From JACCQS01 sp050999295 (lineage in GTDB: Bacteria; Actinomycetota; Actinomycetes; Mycobacteriales; Geodermatophilaceae): a DNA stretch of 5,802 bases. This document shows, piece after piece, positions 1-5,063 of the stretch (the stretch's first letter is position 1; the number at the start of each line of letters is the position of its first letter). Under the pieces are notes generated by a model that was not told the origin of the DNA, did not search any database, and saw only the letters and a list, made by a program, of their open reading frames with translations. The DNA is taken from the NCBI GenBank assembly GCA_050999295.1, contig JBPCPI010000096.1:1-5802 (forward strand). The letters are read 5' to 3'. The position numbers were made by a program, and so were the translations under genes.

Positions 1-10
1 GGGGGCGCGC

Positions 11-37
11 ATCACGGCCCGATCACCCGCCGGTAAC
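11..37 (+). promoter_or_regulatory. Candidate operator array A: three half-sites at 11-bp period
   Basis: Three 5-bp half-sites begin exactly 11 bp apart: ATCAC (11-15), ATCAC (22-26) and GTAAC (33-37). Direct repeats on one helical face are the typical target of OmpR/PhoB-family response regulators; the last unit also fits the GTnAC half of published actinobacterial GlnR boxes. The 9-mer GATCACCCG at 21-29 recurs at 74-82 inside array B. The array may extend left of the window. The repeats are seen directly; regulator identity and function are inferred. Confidence 0.4.
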
Positions 38-96
38 AGGCCGATTCCACCAGTCGCGAACCGGTCAAGCTTGGATCACCCGTCCGTCACGATTGC
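32..96 (+). repeat. Upstream block homologous to 1994-2058 (copy 1)
   Basis: This 65-bp stretch aligns without gaps to 1994-2058 upstream of the second binding-protein gene, about 60% identical by hand count. Identity is concentrated in GG(T/C)AACA at the left, CGA(A/T)CCGG at 57-64, and a 26-bp segment at 71-96 with 20 matches that ends in an unbroken GTCACGATTGC. It is best read as the promoter region copied when the binding-protein gene duplicated, with the conserved parts retained as regulatory sequence. Confidence 0.6.
53..90 (+). promoter_or_regulatory. Candidate operator array B: four half-sites at 11-bp period
   Basis: Four 5-bp units start at 53 (GTCGC), 64 (GTCAA), 75 (ATCAC) and 86 (GTCAC), each 11 bp after the previous one. 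The last two form the RTCAC-N6-RTCAC pair that recurs before the next gene at 2037-2052. The array is out of phase with array A (20 bp from 33 to 53), so the two may be separate sites. It lies about 115-150 bp upstream of the SBP1 start codon, a sensible place for an activator or repressor. An OmpR/PhoB-type regulator (PhoP, MtrA or GlnR class) is the inferred ligand. Confidence 0.45.
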
Positions 97-128
97 CTTC
101 GTCCTCCCTGCCCGGCCTCCGCCGTCCC

Positions 129-134
129 TACGGT
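129..134 (+). promoter_or_regulatory. Possible -10 element for SBP1
   Basis: TACGGT fits the TAnnnT pattern of primary-sigma -10 elements in actinobacteria. It lies 33 bp after the conserved GTCACGATTGC block and about 70 bp before the start codon. The SBP2 leader has TACCGT at nearly the same relative position (2093-2098). No convincing -35 hexamer is visible 16-19 bp upstream, which would suit activator-dependent transcription. This is a weak motif call. Confidence 0.25.
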
Positions 135-190
135 CGATCTGCTCGGGCTGGTCCTGATCGGCCCTGCAGCAAGCCATCAGTCACGGGGCA

Positions 191-196
191 AGGAGG
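191..196 (+). promoter_or_regulatory. Ribosome binding site of SBP1
   Basis: A full AGGAGG lies 8 nt before the GTG at 205. It fixes that GTG as the start, and the N-terminus it gives is a complete lipoprotein signal peptide. Confidence 0.85.
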
Positions 197-204
197 CGCA
201 CAGA

Positions 205-1920
205 GTGAAAGCGACCAAACGCTCGACCACGATCACTGCCATGGTTTCTTCGCTGGCGATCGTTCTCGCCGGCTGCGGTGGTGGCAGTGACGAGCCTTCG
301 ACGCCGCAAGGCGAGGCCGAGCGCGGCGGCTCGTTGATCTACGGGGAGGGCACGACCTTCCCCGAGAACCTCTTCCCACTCATCGCGGCCGGCAACTCCA
401 CCGCCGGGGCCAACCTGCTTGTCCGGATCTTCCCGTCCCCGTACATCACGATGCCCGACTTCACCGTCGAACTGGACGCGGACCTGATGGCCGAGGAGCC
501 GACGCTCGAGGAGACCGACGCCGGCCAAATCGTGACGTACGAGATCAATGAGGACGCGGTGTGGAGCGACGGCACGCCGATCACCGTCGCCGACTTCGAG
601 TTCACCTGGCGGATCCAGCGTTCCGCGGACCCGGCCGCCGGCGGATGCGCGTCGTTGCTCGGTACCACCGGCTACGACCTGATCGAGTCCGTGGAGCCCG
701 GTGGAAGCGACAAGACCGTCGTCGTCACCTACTCCGCGCCCTTCCCTGATTGGAAGTCGATCTTCACGCTGTACCCGGCCCACATCCTGGACCAGAGCGA
801 CGACGCCGCGAACTGCGAGATGATCACCACCGGCTGGCCGATCGCCGACGGCATCCCATCGGAGATTTCCGGCGGACCGTGGCAGATGCTGACGGACAGC
901 ATCGACGCCAGCGCGCAGGTCATCGTGCTGACGCCGAACCCCGAGTGGTACGGCGACGGGCCGCTGTTGGACCAGCTGGTCTACCAGACCATCGGTGACG
1001 AGGCGGCCGTCGTGGTCGCGGCGGTCGAGGCCGGTGACGTGCAGTTGGTCCAGCCGCAGCCGCAGTTGGATCTGGTCGGTCAGATCCAGGATCTCGAGCC
1101 GAACATCACCAGTGAGATCACGTTCGGGTTGTCCTTCGAGCACTTCGACATGAACACGGCGAACGTCCACCTGGCCAAGCCTGAGGTGCGTAAGGCCTTT
1201 GCCCTCGCGCTGGACCGGCAGGAGATCGTGTCCGCCACGGTGGGTGCTTTCGATGACCGCGCCCAGGTGCTGAACAACCGGATGTACGTCAACAACCAGC
1301 CGGAGTACGTCGACACGGCGCCGGAGGAGTACAACACCCGGGACGTCGAGGGCGCGATCGACCTGTTAAAGAGTGTCGGCTACGTGATCGGCCCGGACGG
1401 CGTCGCGGTGCACCCGACAGACGGTCCGCTGACACTGCGGATGTCGACGACGCAGAACAACCCCCTGCGCGAGTCGACCGTCGACCTGGCCGCCGCTCAG
1501 GTTGCCGACGCCGGTTTCGCGATCGAGAAGTTCCTCGACCCGGACATCTTCGAGGGACCTGACTCACCGACCAGCCTGGAGGCGCGTGGTTTCGACATCG
1601 CGCTGTTCGCCTGGGTGAGCTCGCCGTACGTCTCGGGCAACATCTCGCTGTACCAGACCGATGGCGGTCAGAACTACGCCGGCGTCAGCAACCCTGAGGT
1701 GGATGCGCTGCTGGAGCAGTTGGCCAGCGAGGTCGACCCGGAGGCCGCCGCGCAGGCAGCCAACGACGCCGACGCCATCCTGTGGGATGAGCTGGCGACG
1801 ATCCCGCTGTACCAGAAGCCGATCTTCACGGCATGGAGCAGCGAGTTCGAAGGCATCGAGCCGAACGCGACCAACGCGGGTCCGGTGTTCAACTCCGACG
1901 AGTACCGACTCGTGCAGTAA
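205..1920 (+). CDS. Family 5 ABC substrate-binding lipoprotein (SBP1)
   Basis: Extracytoplasmic solute-binding protein of the peptide/nickel/opine (SBP family 5) type, 571 aa, a usual length for the family. It would capture a ligand, probably a peptide, and hand it to the permeases encoded downstream. GTG start supported by AGGAGG at 191-196. A lipoprotein signal occupies residues 1-23 (KATKR, hydrophobic stretch, lipobox LAGC) with lipidated Cys24, followed by a flexible GGGSDEP linker. Family hallmarks are VWSDG-x-PIT-x-ADFEFTW near 119-135 and PEVRKAFALALDRQEIV near 326-342. Cys148 and Cys204, the only cysteines in the mature protein apart from the anchor, are both kept in the paralogue and may form a disulfide. 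It is about 80-85% identical to SBP2 by eye. Leu388 is a rare TTA codon (1366-1368). The true ligand cannot be read from sequence; a non-peptide substrate is possible. Confidence 0.93.
   Translation: MKATKRSTTITAMVSSLAIVLAGCGGGSDEPSTPQGEAERGGSLIYGEGTTFPENLFPLIAAGNSTAGANLLVRIFPSPYITMPDFTVELDADLMAEEPTLEETDAGQIVTYEINEDAVWSDGTPITVADFEFTWRIQRSADPAAGGCASLLGTTGYDLIESVEPGGSDKTVVVTYSAPFPDWKSIFTLYPAHILDQSDDAANCEMITTGWPIADGIPSEISGGPWQMLTDSIDASAQVIVLTPNPEWYGDGPLLDQLVYQTIGDEAAVVVAAVEAGDVQLVQPQPQLDLVGQIQDLEPNITSEITFGLSFEHFDMNTANVHLAKPEVRKAFALALDRQEIVSATVGAFDDRAQVLNNRMYVNNQPEYVDTAPEEYNTRDVEGAIDLLKSVGYVIGPDGVAVHPTDGPLTLRMSTTQNNPLRESTVDLAAAQVADAGFAIEKFLDPDIFEGPDSPTSLEARGFDIALFAWVSSPYVSGNISLYQTDGGQNYAGVSNPEVDALLEQLASEVDPEAAAQAANDADAILWDELATIPLYQKPIFTAWSSEFEGIEPNATNAGPVFNSDEYRLVQ
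1246..1339 (+). repeat. 94-bp exact repeat within SBP1 (copy 1)
   Basis: These 94 bases are identical to 3221-3314 in SBP2, including every synonymous position. They encode the segment from about Ala348 through Thr378. Elsewhere the two genes differ at many silent sites, so this tract points to recent gene conversion or unusually strong constraint. Confidence 0.9.
1366..1368 (+). other. Rare TTA leucine codon in SBP1
   Basis: In-frame TTA at Leu388. In streptomycetes and relatives TTA is read by the bldA tRNA and can make a gene growth-phase dependent. The paralogous codon in SBP2 is CTC. The codon is seen directly; any regulatory effect is inferred and depends on the host. Confidence 0.85.
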
Positions 1921-1924
1921 CGGC

Positions 1925-1969
1925 CTCCGCGGGGGCAGCCGTCGCCGGCCACGCGGCTGCCCCCCGGAG
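1925..1969 (+). terminator. Stem-loop after SBP1
   Basis: An 11-bp perfect stem, GGGGGCAGCCG (1931-1941) with CGGCTGCCCCC (1954-1964), closes a 12-nt loop. It is extended by CTCCG (1925-1929) pairing with CGGAG (1965-1969) across a one-base bulge at C1930. It starts 5 nt after the stop codon. No U-tract follows, which is common for actinobacterial terminators. It could be a full terminator, a leaky one, or a 3'-end stabiliser of the SBP1 message. Confidence 0.75.
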
Positions 1970-1993
1970 CACCACCCGTCAGCTCGAAAAAGA

Positions 1994-2058
1994 GGCAACA
2001 ATCGGCTCGGACTCACAACGATCCGGCACTTCTTGGGTCACTCTATGGTCACGATTGC
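1994..2058 (+). repeat. Upstream block homologous to 32-96 (copy 2)
   Basis: Ungapped counterpart of the block before SBP1. The TTGG of the conserved 26-bp segment begins at 2033, 141 bp before the SBP2 start, against 134 bp for SBP1. The best-kept part is GTCACGATTGC at 2048-2058. GCAAC at 1995-1999 corresponds to GTAAC at 33-37. Confidence 0.6.
2037..2052 (+). promoter_or_regulatory. Candidate operator: GTCAC-N6-GTCAC before SBP2
   Basis: Two perfect GTCAC units (2037-2041 and 2048-2052) sit 11 bp apart, inside the block conserved with the SBP1 leader. The six spacer bases differ almost completely from copy 1 while the GTCAC units are kept, as expected for a site contacted through its half-sites. 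The class of regulator is inferred only from the 11-bp direct-repeat geometry. Confidence 0.45.
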
Positions 2059-2092
2059 GCGAGGCCAGTTTCCGAAACGGCCGCGACGCCAC

Positions 2093-2098
2093 TACCGT
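2093..2098 (+). promoter_or_regulatory. Possible -10 element for SBP2
   Basis: TACCGT matches TAnnnT and corresponds in position to TACGGT at 129-134 before SBP1. It lies 35 bp after the conserved operator block and about 75 bp before the start codon. The best upstream hexamer, TTTCCG at 2069-2074, is a poor -35. If real, SBP2 has its own promoter behind the SBP1 hairpin. Confidence 0.25.
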
Positions 2099-2134
2099 AT
2101 GCACGCCTGGCGCAACCCTGCCCGGGCACAGTTC

Positions 2135-2157
2135 TTCCCCCACGAGGGCGTGGGGAA
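2135..2157 (+). promoter_or_regulatory. Leader hairpin abutting the SBP2 ribosome binding site
   Basis: CCCCACG (2138-2144) pairs perfectly with CGTGGGG (2149-2155) around the tetraloop AGGG. TT (2135-2136) can add two pairs with AA (2156-2157) if C2137 is bulged. The stem ends one nucleotide before the Shine-Dalgarno at 2159. The pyrimidine arm CTTCCCC could alternatively pair with the GGGGAAAG that runs into the Shine-Dalgarno, so translation control is conceivable. No matching hairpin is evident before SBP1. Confidence 0.4.
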
Positions 2158-2158
2158 A

Positions 2159-2164
2159 GGGAGG
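2159..2164 (+). promoter_or_regulatory. Ribosome binding site of SBP2
   Basis: GGGAGG lies 9 nt before GTG 2174 and decides the start. The reading frame stays open far upstream into the SBP1 coding region, but the extension has no family similarity and the lipoprotein signal begins here. GGAGGCGCA-type context is shared with the SBP1 site, supporting common origin. Confidence 0.85.
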
Positions 2165-2173
2165 CGCAACAAC

Positions 2174-3895
2174 GTGAAGGCAATTAGGCGCAGAACGGCG
2201 GTGACCGCATCCATCGCCGCGACGGCGATGGTGCTGGCCGCCTGTGGTGGTGGTAGTGACGAGCCCACGACCCCGGGCGACAGCGGAAGCACCGAGCCAA
2301 ACGGTCAGCTGATCTACGGCGAGGACACCGCGTTCCCGGAGAACTTGATCCCGCTGATTGCGGCGGGCAACTCGGTGGCGACGGCGAACATCCTGATCCG
2401 GATCCTGCCTGCGCCGTTCGTGACGCTGCCCGACTTCACCATCGGCGTGGACGAGGACCTGATGGCCTCCGAGCCGACGCTCGAGGAGACCGACGGCGGT
2501 CAGATCATCACCTACGAGATCAACGAGGACGCGGTGTGGAGTGACGGCGAGCCGATCACTGCCGCCGACTTCGAGTTCACATGGCGGATCCAGCGTTCTG
2601 CCGATCCTGCCGACGACGGCTGCGCGTCGCTGCTCGGCACCACCGGCTACGACCTGATCGAGTCCGTGGAACCAGGCGACAACGATAAGACTGCCGTCGT
2701 CACCTATACCTCGCCCTTCCCTGACTGGAAGTCGATCTTCACGCTGTTCCCGGCCCACATCATGGACAAGGACGATGCGGTCGCGAACTGCGAGGCGATC
2801 ACCACCGGCTGGCCGATCGCCGACGGCATTCCCGAGGACATCTCTGGTGGACCGTGGCAGCTGCTCTCGGAGAACATCAACGCGGGCCAGCAGGTGCTCA
2901 CGCTGACGCCGAACCCGATGTGGTACGGCGACGGCCCGGGTCTGGAAAACCTGATCTATCAGACCATCGGTGGCGAGGCCGGCACGACCGTCGCCGGTCT
3001 GCAGTCCGGTGACCTGCAGCTCGTCGACCCGCAGCCGCAGCTGGACCTGGTCGGTCAGATCCAGGACCTCGAGCCGAACGTGACGAGTGAGATCAACTTC
3101 GGGTTGTCCTTCGAGCACTTCGACATGAACACCGCGAACGTGCACCTGGCCAAGCCGGAAGTACGGAAGGCTTTCGGGCTGGCGCTGGACCGGCAGGAGC
3201 TCGTGTCGGCGACCGTCGGCGCTTTCGATGACCGCGCCCAGGTGCTGAACAACCGGATGTACGTCAACAACCAGCCGGAGTACGTCGACACGGCGCCGGA
3301 GGAGTACAACACCCAGGACACCGAAGGTGCGATCGCACTGCTCGAGGGTGTCGGCTACACGATCGGCCCGGACGGCGTCGCGGTCCACCCGACAGACGGT
3401 CCGCTGACACTGCGGATGTCGACGACGCAGAACAACCCGCTGCGTGAGGCGACGATCGACCTGGCCAGCTCACAGCTTGCCGAGGCAGGTTTCGCGATCG
3501 AGAAGTTCCTCGACCCGGACATCTTCGAGGGGCCGGACTCACCGACCAGCCTGGAAGCACGTGGCTTCGACATCGCGCTCTTCGCGTGGGTGTCCTCGCC
3601 GTACGTCTCGGGCAACATCTCGCTGTACGAGACCGGTGGCGGTCAGAACTACGCCGGTGTCACCAACCCCGAGGTCGACGCGTTGCTGGAGCAGTTGGCC
3701 AGCGAGGTCGACCCGGAGGCCGCCGCACAGGCAGCCAACGACGCCGACACCATCCTGTGGGAGGAGTTGGCGACGATCCCGCTGTACCAGAAGCCGAGCT
3801 TCACGGCGTGGAGCTCGGAGTACGAAGGCATCGAGCCGAATACGACCAACGCCGGCCCGGTGTGGAACTCCGACCAGTACGCCCTCGTCTCGTAG
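2174..3895 (+). CDS. Family 5 ABC substrate-binding lipoprotein (SBP2, paralogue of SBP1)
   Basis: 573 aa, GTG start with GGGAGG 9 nt upstream. It is an exported, lipid-anchored solute-binding protein of the same family as SBP1 and should serve the same permease pair. The signal peptide (KAIRRR, hydrophobic stretch) ends in lipobox LAAC with Cys24, followed by GGGSDEP and a linker two residues longer than in SBP1. The VWSDG block lies near 121-125 and PEVRKAFGLALDRQELV near 328-344; conserved cysteines are at 150 and 206. By hand count the N-terminal half of the mature protein is about 80% identical to SBP1 and the C-terminal half nearly 90%. Differences cluster around residues 70-95 (after AAGNS) and 225-280. 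It has no TTA codon; the position matching SBP1 Leu388 is CTC. A separate leader with its own candidate operator precedes it, and a hairpin follows. Ligand unknown; probably the same class as SBP1 with altered specificity or expression. Confidence 0.93.
   Translation: MKAIRRRTAVTASIAATAMVLAACGGGSDEPTTPGDSGSTEPNGQLIYGEDTAFPENLIPLIAAGNSVATANILIRILPAPFVTLPDFTIGVDEDLMASEPTLEETDGGQIITYEINEDAVWSDGEPITAADFEFTWRIQRSADPADDGCASLLGTTGYDLIESVEPGDNDKTAVVTYTSPFPDWKSIFTLFPAHIMDKDDAVANCEAITTGWPIADGIPEDISGGPWQLLSENINAGQQVLTLTPNPMWYGDGPGLENLIYQTIGGEAGTTVAGLQSGDLQLVDPQPQLDLVGQIQDLEPNVTSEINFGLSFEHFDMNTANVHLAKPEVRKAFGLALDRQELVSATVGAFDDRAQVLNNRMYVNNQPEYVDTAPEEYNTQDTEGAIALLEGVGYTIGPDGVAVHPTDGPLTLRMSTTQNNPLREATIDLASSQLAEAGFAIEKFLDPDIFEGPDSPTSLEARGFDIALFAWVSSPYVSGNISLYETGGGQNYAGVTNPEVDALLEQLASEVDPEAAAQAANDADTILWEELATIPLYQKPSFTAWSSEYEGIEPNTTNAGPVWNSDQYALVS
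3221..3314 (+). repeat. 94-bp exact repeat within SBP2 (copy 2)
   Basis: Identical to 1246-1339 in SBP1. Further long near-identical tracts follow at 3361-3440 and 3489-3560 (SBP1 1387-1466 and 1519-1590), interrupted by a few silent changes. Confidence 0.9.
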
Positions 3896-3914
3896 TTCCG
3901 CTGACGACGGCGCT

Positions 3915-3931
3915 GTGACGAGCGCGTGACG
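3915..3931 (-). promoter_or_regulatory. Candidate operator, inverted: GTGACG-N5-GTGACG
   Basis: Two perfect GTGACG hexamers start at 3915 and 3926, 11 bp apart. Read on the - strand this is CGTCAC-N5-CGTCAC, the same RTCAC-N6-RTCAC arrangement found upstream of both SBP genes; the - strand form TCACGCG-N4-TCACAGC closely resembles the TCACAGC-N4-TCACAGC consensus reported for mycobacterial PhoP. It lies 20 bp after the SBP2 stop and its right end overlaps the foot of the following hairpin by two bases. It may control the permease genes, or the overlap may be accidental. Confidence 0.35.
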
Positions 3932-3976
3932 GACGGGGGTGGCGTGACCTGAGATCGGGTTGCGCCACCCCCTCCG
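3930..3976 (+). terminator. Stem-loop after SBP2
   Basis: A 10-bp perfect stem, GGGGGTGGCG (3935-3944) with CGCCACCCCC (3963-3972), has an 18-nt loop. A further CGGA (3930-3933)/TCCG (3973-3976) pairing is separated by bulged C3934. The plan, a bulged outer stem plus a G5/C5 inner stem, is the same as after SBP1. There is no U-tract. If leaky, it would lower permease expression relative to the binding proteins. Confidence 0.7.
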
Positions 3977-4040
3977 CTACATCACGAAGCGCAATGTTTC
4001 TGCAACGCATCAAGTAGCGCTTGACCACCCACCCCGGCGT

Positions 4041-4045
4041 AAGGT
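4041..4045 (+). promoter_or_regulatory. Ribosome binding site of the DppB-type permease
   Basis: AAGGT, with AAGG ending 8 nt before GTG 4053, is a modest Shine-Dalgarno. It supports 4053 over the upstream in-frame TTG at 3960, which lies inside the hairpin. GTG 4044 overlaps this site and is less likely. No clear promoter is visible in 3977-4040. Confidence 0.55.
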
Positions 4046-4052
4046 GCCCACT

Positions 4053-5039
4053 GTGTTCTTCTTCACGCTTCGGCGGTTGCTGTCGTCTGTTGTCGTGTTG
4101 CTCGCGAGTTCGATGCTCGTGTTCGCACTGTGCGTCGCGTCTTTCGATCCGCTGTCTGCCTACCGGCAACGGCAGCCACCGCCGCCACCGCAGTTCTTTG
4201 ACAATCTGAGCGAACAGCTGGGGTTGAACGACCCGTTCTTCGTCCGGTACTTCAACTGGCTCAAGGGTGTCGTCACCGGCGACTTCGGCGAGAGCAACGC
4301 GGGTACACCAGTGGGGCCCGTGCTCATTGAGCGACTCGGCATCACCGCCCGCATGGTGGTGGCAGCGATGGTGCTCGCCGTCCTGTTGGCCATCGTCGTG
4401 GGCGTGCTGACCGCGGTGCGGCAGTACAAGCCGGAGGACTACATCTTCACGTTCATCACCTACGTGCTGATCGCGCTACCGACGTTCTGGTTCGCCGCCC
4501 TGCTGAAGGAATTCGTGGCCATCCAGTTCAACGATCTGGTGGGGCAACGCATCCTCTTCACCCTCGGCGAGCAATCACCGGCCATTGAACTCACAGGAAC
4601 GAACTCCGAGATCTTCTGGGATCGACTGGGCCACCTCGTCCTGCCGACGATCTCGCTGGCGATGCTGAGCTTCGCCGCCTGGAGCCGATTCCAGCGGGCG
4701 TCGATGCTCGATGTCCTGGGCTCGGACTACATGCGGCTTGCGCGCGCCAAGGGGCTTCCCTATCGCCGCGCTCTGGTCCGGCACGGACTGCGCAACGCCC
4801 TGGTCCCGCTAACGACCGTCGTGGCTCTGGGCGTCGGCGCCATCATGGGCGGCGCGGTGATCACCGAAACGGTGTTCGTCTGGCACGGGATGGGCGAGTA
4901 CCTCATCATGAGCATCAACGCCGACGACCTCAATCCGGTACTCGGCTGGATGATCGTCGCGGCATTCTTCGTCATCGCCTTCAACCTCATCGCCGACCTG
5001 CTCTACGCAGTGCTCGATCCGCGCATCCGGCTCAGCTAA
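4053..5039 (+). CDS. DppB/OppB-type ABC transporter permease
   Basis: Inner-membrane permease of the peptide importer, 328 aa from GTG 4053, a normal size for the family. The start is chosen because it gives the typical N-terminus FFFTLRRLLSSVVVLL with an AAGG upstream. Predicted membrane segments lie near residues 10-30, 100-120, 130-151, 194-214, 251-272 and 297-319. The first outer loop has the family pattern SEQLGLNDPF...YFNWLKG...GDFGES (to about 81), preceded by an uncommon five-proline run at 42-46. The EAA loop that docks the ATPase is at 225-252 (DYMRLARAKGLPYRRAL followed by RNALVP). The C-terminus ends LLYAVLDPRIRLS, as usual. The partner permease starts 24 nt downstream, so the two are cotranscribed and should form the heterodimeric channel served by both upstream lipoproteins. 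Substrate (dipeptide, oligopeptide or other) cannot be decided from the sequence. Confidence 0.93.
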   Translation: MFFFTLRRLLSSVVVLLASSMLVFALCVASFDPLSAYRQRQPPPPPQFFDNLSEQLGLNDPFFVRYFNWLKGVVTGDFGESNAGTPVGPVLIERLGITARMVVAAMVLAVLLAIVVGVLTAVRQYKPEDYIFTFITYVLIALPTFWFAALLKEFVAIQFNDLVGQRILFTLGEQSPAIELTGTNSEIFWDRLGHLVLPTISLAMLSFAAWSRFQRASMLDVLGSDYMRLARAKGLPYRRALVRHGLRNALVPLTTVVALGVGAIMGGAVITETVFVWHGMGEYLIMSINADDLNPVLGWMIVAAFFVIAFNLIADLLYAVLDPRIRLS

Positions 5040-5051
5040 CCCGCCGTAGGC

Positions 5052-5056
5052 AGGAG
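5052..5056 (+). promoter_or_regulatory. Ribosome binding site of the DppC-type permease
   Basis: AGGAG lies 7 nt before ATG 5064, in the 24-nt gap after the DppB-like stop codon. Confidence 0.8.
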
Positions 5057-5063
5057 TTTCGCT

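Noticed and set aside
93..290. Small + strand reading frame overlapping the SBP1 start
   Set aside because: It overlaps SBP1 out of frame, has an R/P/G-rich composition and no ribosome binding site.
1105..1121. ATCAC repeat in SBP1 coding sequence
   Set aside because: The spacing is 12 bp, not 11, and it encodes conserved residues NITSEIT. It is a useful control showing that near misses occur by chance in coding DNA.
181..1170. Long minus-strand reading frame opposite SBP1, with a similar one at 1979-3388 opposite SBP2
   Set aside because: Both mirror the codon structure of the SBP genes, are rich in R, D, V and L as high-GC shadows are, and show no domain or convincing start signal. The clear lipoprotein genes are on the + strand.
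1661..2173. In-frame upstream extension of SBP2 reaching back into SBP1
   Set aside because: The extension is arginine-rich out-of-frame SBP1 sequence plus leader. GGGAGG and a full lipoprotein signal mark GTG 2174 as the start.
3987..4022. Inverted repeat AAGCGC / GCGCTT before the permease
   Set aside because: Only six pairs around a 24-nt loop; expected by chance in this composition.
4021..4045. TTGACC (4021-4026) plus TAAGGT (4040-4045) as a promoter for the permease
   Set aside because: The spacer is only 13 bp, and TAAGGT is better explained as the ribosome binding site.
3960..4052. TTG 3960 as start of the DppB-type permease
   Set aside because: It lies inside the hairpin loop, has no Shine-Dalgarno, and adds 31 hydrophilic residues unlike the family N-terminus. 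GTG 4053 is better.
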